A stretch of 15,696 nt of DNA from an uncultured Collinsella sp. (GTDB taxonomy: Bacteria > Actinomycetota > Coriobacteriia > Coriobacteriales > Coriobacteriaceae), in the NCBI GenBank assembly GCA_902464645.1, contig CABQKL010000042.1, positions 1 through 15,696 on the forward strand, written 5' to 3'. Shown here piece by piece: positions 1 to 6,833 of the stretch (the stretch's first letter is position 1; every line of letters begins with the position of its first letter). The position numbers and the translations under genes are program-made. Below the pieces are notes generated by a model. The model was not told the DNA's origin. It ran no database searches and saw only the letters and a list, made by a program, of their open reading frames with translations.

Positions 1-8
1 GAATTCGG

Positions 9-31
9 TGAACGGTAGTAAATACCGTTCA
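9..31. promoter_or_regulatory. Perfect 9-bp dyad, candidate operator
   Basis: Arms TGAACGGTA (9-17) and TACCGTTCA (23-31) are perfect inverted repeats around the 5-base spacer gtaaa. The core GGTA-N5-TACC is the kind of dyad bound by GntR-family and similar dimeric regulators. It lies about 40 bp upstream of the candidate -35 element of the transporter operon, so an activator site, a distal operator, or a site belonging to the unseen gene upstream are all possible. The symmetry is seen; the role is inferred. Confidence 0.45.
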
Positions 32-70
32 AGCGTATGTATGTATCGGTCACCGAGCGCGGCACCTCAG

Positions 71-98
71 TTGGGTTCGTCGGTAGGTAAGGTATATA
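71..98 (+). promoter_or_regulatory. Candidate promoter of the sialic acid transporter operon
   Basis: A -35-like TTGGGT (71-76) and a -10-like TATATA (93-98) are separated by 16 bp, in an otherwise GC-rich region. Transcription would start near 105 and give a 5' leader of about 60 bases before the first gene. The -10 match is good, the -35 match only partial. Confidence 0.4.
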
Positions 99-114
99 TC
101 GTCCGCAAGTTGCG

Positions 115-138
115 CGGGGGCAAGTCTAGGTGCCCCCG
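115..138 (+). other. GC-rich hairpin in the leader of the transporter operon
   Basis: CGGGGGCA (115-122) pairs perfectly with TGCCCCCG (131-138) across an 8-base loop. No T-run follows, so it is not a standard intrinsic terminator. It ends about 19 bases before the Shine-Dalgarno sequence and may stabilise the mRNA, or be the end of an upstream transcript. Confidence 0.45.
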
Positions 139-167
139 GGTAAGATTCTCTATTGATAGGAGAAGAC

Positions 168-1781
168 ATGGCCATCATCAACAAGGGTATGTCCAGGCGT
201 TCGTTCCTCGGCCTCACCGGCAGCGTCGCTGCTGTCGCAGGGCTTGGTCTCACCGGCTGCGGTGGCAGCTCCAACGACGAGGGTTCCGCTTCCGGTTCCA
301 CCGATTCCGCCAACCGTGGCGGCGGTGTGATTACCGCTGGTTCCGCTTACGCTCCGTCCAGCTTCGACCCCGCCAGCACCGGCTCCGCTGTGGGCCTGGG
401 TGCTAACTGGCACGTCGTCGAGGGTCTCTACGGCATCGATTACCACGACTACAGCACCTTCAACGAGCTCGCCACCGACGATCCCAAGTCCGTGGACGAC
501 ACTACCTTTGAGGTCACCATCCGCAAGGGCGCCAAGTTCTCCGATGGCACCGAGGTCACTGCTGACGACGTCGTCGCTTCCTACACCGCTTGCGCTGCTT
601 CCGCTACCTATGCTCCGTTCTTCCAGCCCTTCGAGTCCATCGAGGCCAAGGACGCCAGCACTGTAACGGTCAAGACCAAGGTCCCCAACTTCTCCCTGCT
701 CAAGGATCGTCTGGCCATCATCCGTGTTACCCCGGCTACTCAGTCCGAGGAGGATCGCGCCAAGCAGCCGATCGGTTCGGGCCCCTGGATGTACGACTCT
801 ATCTCCGATACCGAGATTACCCTGGTTCCCAACCCCGAGTACAACGGTGAGTATGCTGCCGAGGATAAGAAGATCCAGTACAGCATCCTGACCGACCCCA
901 CCGCTCGCGTTACCGCCCAGCAGGAAGGCTCCACGCTCGTTATGGAGCTCGTCACCGCTGACGCCGTCGACCAGCTCGAGAGCGCTGGCTGCAAGATCGA
1001 CAACGTCCAGGGCTTCGGCACCCGCTTCATCATGTTCAACGTCGCCAAGGAGCCTTGGAACAACGTCAAGGTCCGTCAGGCCGTCATGTACGCGCTCGAC
1101 ACCGAGAAGATGATCACCAACACCTTCGCCGGCCTTGCCACCGCTGCCAGCTGCTACCTGCCCAAGAGCTTCACCAACTATCATGAGGCTTCCACGGTGT
1201 ACAAGACTGACGCCAAGAAGGCCAAGAAGCTCATCGAGGAGTCTGGCATCACCCCGGGCGCCATCACCCTGCGCACCACCGACAACGAGCAGATCAAGGG
1301 CATGGCCGCTCAGGTCAAGAACGACCTCGACGCTCTCGGCTTCGATGTGACCATCCAGACCGATACCTCGCCGGCCACCTACGCTGCCATCGACGGCGGC
1401 GAGGCCTACGATATCCTCCTTGCCCCTGGCGATCCTTCCTGCTTCGGCGCTGACCCCGACCTGCTGCTCAACTGGTGGTACGGCGACAACGTCTGGATGC
1501 AGACCCGTTGCCCGTGGAAGGAGTCCGCTGAGTGGGCGAAGCTCCACGGTCTCATGGACGAGGCTCTTGCCGCCGAGGGCGACGAGCAGCAGAAGAAGTG
1601 GAACGAGTGCTTCGACATCATCGCCGACAACGCCGTTCTGTACCCCGTTGTCCACGTCAAGACCGTCTCCGCTTCCTGGGACGATCCGTCCACCGCGCCC
1701 AACGGCGAGGCCCTCGATGGCTTCAAGGGCATCGGCACGACGAGCATGTCCTTCAGGGGCGTCGCGACCGTCAAGGCCTAA
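168..1781 (+). CDS. Sialic acid-type ABC transporter solute-binding lipoprotein (SBP family 5, Dpp-like)
   Basis: This 537-residue protein would be the extracytoplasmic receptor of the four-gene ABC importer that follows. The N-terminus has a twin-arginine motif (SRRSFLG, residues 9-15), a hydrophobic stretch and a lipobox LTG|C with lipidated Cys31, then a Gly/Ser/Asp-rich linker, so a Tat-exported lipoprotein anchored outside the membrane is expected. The body shows the SBP_bac_5 pattern: FSDGTEVTADDV, GSGPWMYD and VRQAVMYALD. ATG 168 is chosen because AGGAGA (158-163) precedes it; an in-frame ATG at 189 would still keep the RR motif. Family 5 proteins bind peptides, nickel or sugars. Sialic acid is proposed because nanA, nanK and nanE follow and because known sialic acid importers (SatABCD of Haemophilus ducreyi, and the Dpp-like systems of Bifidobacterium and Corynebacterium) have this architecture. 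Oligopeptide binding remains possible. The family call is very firm, the substrate moderate. Confidence 0.88.
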   Translation: MAIINKGMSRRSFLGLTGSVAAVAGLGLTGCGGSSNDEGSASGSTDSANRGGGVITAGSAYAPSSFDPASTGSAVGLGANWHVVEGLYGIDYHDYSTFNELATDDPKSVDDTTFEVTIRKGAKFSDGTEVTADDVVASYTACAASATYAPFFQPFESIEAKDASTVTVKTKVPNFSLLKDRLAIIRVTPATQSEEDRAKQPIGSGPWMYDSISDTEITLVPNPEYNGEYAAEDKKIQYSILTDPTARVTAQQEGSTLVMELVTADAVDQLESAGCKIDNVQGFGTRFIMFNVAKEPWNNVKVRQAVMYALDTEKMITNTFAGLATAASCYLPKSFTNYHEASTVYKTDAKKAKKLIEESGITPGAITLRTTDNEQIKGMAAQVKNDLDALGFDVTIQTDTSPATYAAIDGGEAYDILLAPGDPSCFGADPDLLLNWWYGDNVWMQTRCPWKESAEWAKLHGLMDEALAAEGDEQQKKWNECFDIIADNAVLYPVVHVKTVSASWDDPSTAPNGEALDGFKGIGTTSMSFRGVATVKA

Positions 1782-1841
1782 GACTCGCTTGAGTCATATG
1801 TGGGGCGTCGGTCGTAAGGCAACGTCCTCATAGTTGAAACA

Positions 1842-1875
1842 AAGACCCGGGCGGCCTCGATGTCGCTCGGGTCTT
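1842..1875 (+). other. Intercistronic hairpin between binding protein and permease genes
   Basis: AAGACCCGGGCGGC (1842-1855) pairs with 1862-1875 over 14 positions, including two G-T wobbles, around a 6-base loop. No T-run follows. A stable stem after the binding-protein gene of an ABC operon commonly protects the upstream message and lowers expression of the permeases; here that role is inferred. A smaller stem, GACTC-gctt-GAGTC (1782-1795), directly follows the stop codon. Confidence 0.5.
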
Positions 1876-1878
1876 GTA

Positions 1879-1896
1879 ATGAGTATCCATACTCAT
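1879..1896. promoter_or_regulatory. 18-bp near-palindrome upstream of the permease gene
   Basis: ATGAGTAT and ATACTCAT form a perfect 8-bp inverted repeat separated by CC. It sits between the 1842-1875 hairpin and the permease ribosome binding site. It could be an operator of an internal promoter or a small RNA stem. No clear promoter is seen around it. Confidence 0.35.
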
Positions 1897-1936
1897 ATAC
1901 CAGTTGGTCCTACCGACAAAAGAAAGGGGAGAGAAC

Positions 1937-2928
1937 GTGAACAACTTTCTACGTTTGATTGGAAGGCGTCTCGTGGCGCTGCCGATCATGGCATTGGGCG
2001 TCACCGTCCTGGTGTTCTTCCTTATGTCGTTCTCCAAGACCGACCCCGCCTATACGGCGTTGGGTGACGGTGCCTCGCCCGAGGCGGTTGCCGAGTACCA
2101 TGAGAAGTATGGTCTGGACGACCCCTGGCCCGTGCGCTACGTGCGCTACATGGGCGATCTGATCCATGGTGACATGGGCACCTATGGTGCTGCTCGCAAC
2201 TCCGTTGCCAAGCGCATCTCCACGGCCCTGCCCGTCACGATGCAGCTGACCTTCATCGGTCTTGCCATCGGCGCGGTCGTCTCGTTTTTGCTCGGCGTCA
2301 TCGCGGCACTGTATCGCGATAAATGGCCGGACCAAGTGATCCGCGTCTTTTCCATCGCCGGCTTGGCAACCCCGTCGTTCTGGCTTGCCGTTCTGTTGAT
2401 TCTGCTGTTCTCTTCCTACCTTAAGGTGCTCCCGGCGTCCGGTGCTCTGCCTCACTTCACCACCAACCCGGCTGGCTATCTGGGACGTATGATTATGCCC
2501 GCTATCGCTCTGGCATTCCCGCTGACGGGCCAGATGACTCGTATCGTGCGTACGGCCATGGTTGAGGAGCTCGATAAGGACTATGTCCGTATGGCTCGCG
2601 GCGCCGGCGTTCCCGAGAAGGTCGTCGTCGGCATCAACGTTTTGCGCAACGCGCTGATCACCCCGGTCACCACCCTCGGTCTTAAGATCGGTTACCTCAT
2701 GGGCGGTGCCGTCGTCTTAAGATCGGTTACCTCATGGGCGGTGCCGTCGTCATCGAGGTTATCTTCAACCTCCCCGGCATGGGTACTGCGATTCTGCAGG
2801 GCGTTCAGGGCAACGAGGCGAACCTGGTTCAGGGCGTCGTCATCGTCGTTGCTCTTGCCTTCATCATCATCAACATCGTGGTTGACATGCTCTACCTGCT
2901 CATCAACCCGCGCATCAGGACGGTGTAG
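1937..2928 (+). CDS. DppB-like ABC transporter permease, reading frame broken by a 35-bp tandem duplication
   Basis: This is the first membrane subunit of the sialic acid-type importer. GTG 1937 is preceded by AAAGGGGAG (1923-1931). The N-terminal TM segment (residues 12-31) and the DppB-type periplasmic region with YGLDDPWPVRY and GDMG are followed by a cluster of TM helices and the EAA coupling loop DYVRMARGAG (215-224). As written, the frame changes after about residue 260 because bases 2681-2715 are repeated at 2716-2750, and translation would run out of frame to a stop at 2936-2938. Deleting one 35-bp copy joins the frame to the segment ending at 2926-2928, giving 318 residues, normal for DppB, with the usual IEVIFNLPGMG and final NPRIRTV. 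I therefore annotate one gene to 2928. The next gene starts 3 bp later. The duplication is most likely an assembly error; a true pseudogene is the alternative. Confidence 0.85.
2679..2751 (+). repeat. Perfect direct duplication, period 35 bp, in the permease gene
   Basis: Bases 2679-2716 are identical to 2714-2751: a 38-bp match at an offset of 35, so the copies overlap by 3 bases. The unit begins CTTAAGATCGGTTACC. Because 35 is not a multiple of 3 it shifts the frame inside a conserved transmembrane segment. Confidence 0.97.
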
Positions 2929-2931
2929 ATT

Positions 2932-4947
2932 ATGGTAAAGATTCGAGAGAAGCAAACCGAGCAGCTCGAGAAGGCTGCCTCCAAGGGGCTCAAGCTCGGT
3001 GGCTGGAAGAAGATGACGCTGTCTTCTAAGATTGCCGCCGTCGTGCTGGTGCTGGTCGCCCTGACTGCGATTCTGGCGCCCCTTCTTGCCCCCTATAGCC
3101 CGGTCGAGATCTTTACGGCTCGCCAGGCTCCCGGCAACGGATTTATCTTCGGTACCGACGATAAGGGTCGCGACATTCTGTCGCGCATGCTCTACGGTGG
3201 TCGTTACTCGCTGATCATCGGCTTTGGCGCCACTGCCATGGCTCTGGTTTGCGGCTCGGTCGTGGGCGCCCTCGCGGCGGTTTCGCGCAAGTCCGTTTCC
3301 GAGGCGATTATGCGCATCCTGGACATCATCATGTCCATCCCGGGCATCGCCCTCGCTGCCGTCTTCGTCTCCATCCTGGGCAATTCAGTGCCGTCGATCA
3401 TCTTCGCCATCGGCTTTATGTACACTCCGCAGATTGCCCGTATCGTGCGCGCCAACATCGTGTCCGAGTACGGCGAGGACTATGTCCGCGCGGTCATCGT
3501 TTCCGGCGCCAAGGCTCCGTGGATTTTGATCAAGCATGTTCTGCGTAACTGCATTGCCCCGATTATGGTCTTCACCGTTACCCTGGTCGCCGACGCCATC
3601 ATCTTCGAGGCCTCGCTGACCTTCATCGGCGCTGGTATCCAGGAGCCCACCGCTACCTGGGGCAACATCCTCGCCGACGCCCGCGGCGGCGTGCTCGCTG
3701 GCCGTTGGTGGCAGGCGCTGTTCCCGGGCCTGGCCATCATGATCACCTGCCTGGCGCTCAACATCCTCTCCGAGGGCATTACCGACGCCATGGCCGCTGC
3801 TCCCTCCGCCGCCCTGGATCCGACCGACTCCTCCAAGCGCCGCGAGGCCGACCTGCTGGTCTCCGACCCCGTTCGCGCCTACAAGGAGCAGGCTCAGTCC
3901 CTGTCCGCCCGTCTTGGCGCTCTGCGTGATGTCGAACTCAAGCGTAACGACCGCCATGTGCCCGATGAGTCCGTCGAGCCGATCCTTTCGGTCCGCGATT
4001 TCTGCATCCAGTTTGAGCACCACGGTGACATCAACGTCGTCGACCACGTTAACTTTGACGTCCGTCCCGGCCAGACCATGGGCCTGGTAGGCGAGTCCGG
4101 CTGCGGTAAGTCCATCACCACGCTGGCCATCATGGGCCTGACCGACGATGACGAGCATCTTTCCGGTGAGGTTCTCTGGGAGGGCCGCGACCTGCTCAAG
4201 ATGAGCAAGAAGGAGTGGTTCGGCCTGCGCGGTACCGATATCGCCATGGTCTATCAGGACGCCCTGTCCTCGCTCAACCCCTCCATGCTCATTTCCGCTC
4301 AGATGAAGCAGCTCACCAAGCGTGGCGGCACCCGTAGCGCCGAGGAGCTCCTGGAGCTCGTGGGCCTCGACCCCAAGCGTACGCTCGAGAGCTATCCGCA
4401 TGAGCTTTCCGGTGGTCAGCGTCAGCGCGTTCTGATCGCTATGGCCCTTACCCGCGACCCCAAGCTGGTCATCTGCGACGAGCCCACGACCGCTCTGGAC
4501 GTTACCGTCCAGAAGCAGGTCATCAAGCTGCTTAACGACCTTCAGGCCAAGCTCGGCTTTGCCATGATCTTCGTTTCGCACGACCTGGCACTGGTCGCCG
4601 AGGTCGCTCATAACATCACGGTTATGTACGCCGGTCAGGTTATCGAGCAGGCGCCCACCAAGGAGCTGCTCACCAACCCGATTCACGAGTACACCCGCGG
4701 CCTTCTGGGTTCCGTCCTGTCCATCGAGAGCGGTTCGGGCCGCCTGCACCAGGTGCCCGGCGCCGTTCCGAGCCCGCGCGATTTCCCCAAGGGCGATCGC
4801 TTCGCGCCCCGCTCGAGCCATCCGCGCATTGGCCTGGACACCCGTCCGGTCTTCAAGCGCGTGCCCGGCACCGAGCACTTCTATTCCGAGCTCCCCGATG
4901 AGGTGCTCAAGGCAAATGGTTTGACCCCTCACGCGGAGGTGATGTAG
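2932..4947 (+). CDS. Fused ABC permease (DppC-like) and ATPase (DppD-like)
   Basis: This 671-residue protein joins two subunits that are usually separate. Residues 1-290 are a DppC-type permease: a TM helix near 33-53, the FGTDDKGRDILSRMLYG signature (73-89), and the EAA loop DYVRAVIVSGAKAP (183-196). Residues 291-350 are a charged linker. Residues 351-671 are the ATPase: Walker A GESGCGKSI (387-395), signature LSGGQRQRV (492-500), Walker B LVICDE (512-517) and switch His550. The tail has oligo-peptide-type traits (VPGAVPSP, DRFAPR), but lacks the cysteines that normally give the CxFxxRC Fe-S motif there. It begins 3 bp after the DppB-like gene and ends directly against the second ATPase gene. 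Permease-ATPase fusions of this kind are known in actinobacterial Dpp-like and sialic acid importers. The sequence is continuous, with no sign that the fusion is an error. Confidence 0.92.
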   Translation: MVKIREKQTEQLEKAASKGLKLGGWKKMTLSSKIAAVVLVLVALTAILAPLLAPYSPVEIFTARQAPGNGFIFGTDDKGRDILSRMLYGGRYSLIIGFGATAMALVCGSVVGALAAVSRKSVSEAIMRILDIIMSIPGIALAAVFVSILGNSVPSIIFAIGFMYTPQIARIVRANIVSEYGEDYVRAVIVSGAKAPWILIKHVLRNCIAPIMVFTVTLVADAIIFEASLTFIGAGIQEPTATWGNILADARGGVLAGRWWQALFPGLAIMITCLALNILSEGITDAMAAAPSAALDPTDSSKRREADLLVSDPVRAYKEQAQSLSARLGALRDVELKRNDRHVPDESVEPILSVRDFCIQFEHHGDINVVDHVNFDVRPGQTMGLVGESGCGKSITTLAIMGLTDDDEHLSGEVLWEGRDLLKMSKKEWFGLRGTDIAMVYQDALSSLNPSMLISAQMKQLTKRGGTRSAEELLELVGLDPKRTLESYPHELSGGQRQRVLIAMALTRDPKLVICDEPTTALDVTVQKQVIKLLNDLQAKLGFAMIFVSHDLALVAEVAHNITVMYAGQVIEQAPTKELLTNPIHEYTRGLLGSVLSIESGSGRLHQVPGAVPSPRDFPKGDRFAPRSSHPRIGLDTRPVFKRVPGTEHFYSELPDEVLKANGLTPHAEVM

Positions 4948-5775
4948 ATGAGCGAGACCGCAGTCAACGGCGTCGAGCCGATCATCTTCCTTGATGACGT
5001 CCATGTCACCTTTAGGACCCGTACCGGCTCGATTCTGCACCCCAACCTGGTTCACGCCGTCCAGGGTGTAACGATTAAGCTCATGCCCGGACAGACCATC
5101 GGCATCGTCGGCGAGTCCGGTTGCGGAAAGTCCACCACCGCCAACGTCATGTGCGGCCTGCAGGCCCCCACGAGCGGCAAAGTCTACTTTAAGGGCAAGG
5201 ACGTTACCAAGCGTACCGCCGAGGACCGTCGCCACATGGGCCGCGTCATCTCGGTCGTGTTCCAGAACCCAGCCACGGCGCTCAACCCCCGCATGGTCGT
5301 TCGCGAGCAACTGCTCGACCCCATGCGCGTCCACAACCTGGGTACCGAGGCCGAGCAGGAGAAGCGCGTCAAGGAGCTCTTGGAGCTCACCGGTCTGCCC
5401 AGCTCCGCCGCCGAGGTTCTTCCCGGCCAGCTTTCGGGCGGCCAGCGCCAGCGCGTCGCAATTGCCCGTGCCCTGTCGCTGAACCCCGATGCCATCATCG
5501 CCGACGAGCCCACCTCGGCTCTGGACGTTTCGGTCCGCGCGCAGATTCTGAACCTGCTGACCGACCTTAAGAAGGAGCTCGGCCTGGCCATGGTGTTCAT
5601 CAGCCATGACATCCAGACGGTCCGCTATATCTCTGACGACATCATCGTTATGAATGGTGGCAAGATTGTCGAGCAGGGCGAGGCCAAGCAGGTCTTCCAG
5701 CACCCTCAGGACCCCTACACCAAGATGCTGCTCGGCGCTGCGCCGTCGCTGCTACATCCCAAGCTCGGCGAGTAG
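4948..5775 (+). CDS. DppF-like ABC transporter ATPase
   Basis: This is the second nucleotide-binding subunit (275 residues), expected to pair with the ATPase half of the preceding fusion and to power uptake at the inner face of the membrane. Visible motifs are Walker A GESGCGKST (55-63), Q-loop FQNP (105-108), signature LSGGQRQRV (162-170), Walker B AIIADE (182-187), D-loop SALD (190-193) and switch His220. It is short at the C-terminus, stopping at PYTKMLLGAAP plus a few residues, without the cysteine-containing tail of many DppF proteins. The ATG directly follows the TAG of the previous gene, and its ribosome site GGAGGTGATG lies inside that gene, so translation is probably coupled. The family assignment is certain; sialic acid as substrate is inferred from the operon. 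Confidence 0.92.
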   Translation: MSETAVNGVEPIIFLDDVHVTFRTRTGSILHPNLVHAVQGVTIKLMPGQTIGIVGESGCGKSTTANVMCGLQAPTSGKVYFKGKDVTKRTAEDRRHMGRVISVVFQNPATALNPRMVVREQLLDPMRVHNLGTEAEQEKRVKELLELTGLPSSAAEVLPGQLSGGQRQRVAIARALSLNPDAIIADEPTSALDVSVRAQILNLLTDLKKELGLAMVFISHDIQTVRYISDDIIVMNGGKIVEQGEAKQVFQHPQDPYTKMLLGAAPSLLHPKLGE

Positions 5776-5791
5776 CCTCGCTTTCCCTCCC

Positions 5792-5819
5792 GTGCGCCCG
5801 GTTCCCTTGCCGGGCGCAC
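5792..5819 (+). other. Intergenic GC-rich hairpin after the transporter genes
   Basis: GTGCGCCCGG (5792-5801) pairs perfectly with CCGGGCGCAC (5810-5819) around an 8-base loop. Only scattered T residues follow, so it may be a weak terminator or an mRNA-stabilising stem separating the transporter genes from the esterase genes. Confidence 0.5.
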
Positions 5820-5855
5820 CTCCGTTGCGATTTCGAAAGGCTGGGTTCACGAGCC

Positions 5856-6833
5856 ATGCCAAGTGCTCAAGAGCTACAACAGCAATTTGGTGAATATCGA
5901 GGCGCTATGCCCCGTCCATCGGACTTCGATCTCTTTTGGAAGGACCGCATGGCCGAGGCCGACGCTGTCGAGCTCGACTACGAGATTGAGGCGGCTTCGG
6001 TTGCGGATTCCGCGACCTGTCGGTTTTTCGACCTCTGGTATACCGGCATGTGTGGTGCACGCCTGCATGCCAAGTATCTCAAGCCGGTTTCGGACGAGCC
6101 CGTGCCGCTGGTGCTACAGTTCCACGGCTATCCGGGTGCGAGCCGCAGCTGGTTTGAGCAGGCGTCGTTTGCGGGCATGGGCATGGCGCTCATTGCTCTC
6201 GATTGTCCTGGCCAAGGAGGCCCTTCCGAGGACATTGGTGGATTTGAGGGCACGACGGTCGCGGGCCATATCGTCGCCGGTATCGACGGCGACCCGGCCA
6301 ACCTCTACTATGTCCGCCTACACCAGGATATCTGCATTCTGTGCCGTATCGTTCGCGAGCTCGAGGGCATCGATCTTACCCGCGTGTATGTGAACGGCGC
6401 ATCGCAGGGCGGCGGGTTGGGCATTGCGACCTGCGCGCTTAACAGCGAGCTTATCAATCGTGCCGCCATCCTCTATCCCTTCCTGTCGGATTTCCGCCTG
6501 GTTTGGGATCTGGACGCCGACGATATTGCCTATGAGGGCCTGCGCTATTGGTCGCGCTGGTTTGACGAGGACTCGACCCGTATCGAGGAAGCCTATGCCA
6601 AGCTGGCGTACTTCGATTCCAAGAACTTTGCCCCCATGGTCAAATGCCCCGTTCTGTTTGGCACGGGCACAGCCGATATCGTCTGTCCGCCGGCGACGCA
6701 GTTTGCGGTGTACAACAACCTGTCCTGCGACAAGCGTCATGAGTTCTTTGAGGGCTTTGGCCACGAGGAGATTCAGGACTTTGATGATTTGATCATTCCG
6801 TTTTTCTGTGAGGGAGGGGAGGCTCATGTCTAA
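5856..6833 (+). CDS. Acetyl xylan esterase family (CE7) hydrolase, possible sialate O-acetylesterase
   Basis: This 325-residue alpha/beta hydrolase resembles the CE7 acetyl xylan esterase / cephalosporin C deacetylase family. The N-terminus has the family pattern RPSDFDLFW (20-28). The oxyanion region is HGYPGASRSW (90-99), the family RGQG-like site reads CPGQGGPS (117-124), the nucleophile elbow is GASQGGG with Ser183, and the acid and base fit Asp274 (GTADIVCPP) and His303 (GFGHEE). No signal peptide is seen, so it acts in the cytoplasm. CE7 enzymes remove acetyl groups from small sugars. Lying between a sialic acid-type importer and nanA, it may de-O-acetylate imported sialic acid so that NanA can cleave it; that substrate is inference. 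ATG 5856 is supported by CGAAAGG (5834-5840), although the spacing is long. Its stop overlaps the next start. Confidence 0.85.
   Translation: MPSAQELQQQFGEYRGAMPRPSDFDLFWKDRMAEADAVELDYEIEAASVADSATCRFFDLWYTGMCGARLHAKYLKPVSDEPVPLVLQFHGYPGASRSWFEQASFAGMGMALIALDCPGQGGPSEDIGGFEGTTVAGHIVAGIDGDPANLYYVRLHQDICILCRIVRELEGIDLTRVYVNGASQGGGLGIATCALNSELINRAAILYPFLSDFRLVWDLDADDIAYEGLRYWSRWFDEDSTRIEEAYAKLAYFDSKNFAPMVKCPVLFGTGTADIVCPPATQFAVYNNLSCDKRHEFFEGFGHEEIQDFDDLIIPFFCEGGEAHV

Noticed and set aside
1..6. GAATTC at the first base as a cloning junction
   Set aside because: It is a common 6-bp site and nothing vector-like follows.
2681..2750. Programmed frameshift or phase-variable switch in the permease
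   Set aside because: No slippery heptamer is seen, and the disruption is an exact 35-bp duplication. An identical period occurs in pgk, where switching off would be damaging, so a technical cause is simpler.
3385..5703. Very long open frame on the minus strand opposite the fused transporter gene and the second ATPase
   Set aside because: It crosses the boundary of two clear ABC genes and its product is a Leu/Gly/Asp/Val-rich string with no family motif. Strong GC codon bias on the + strand removes minus-strand stops. The same holds for 150-1655 and 12732-13943.
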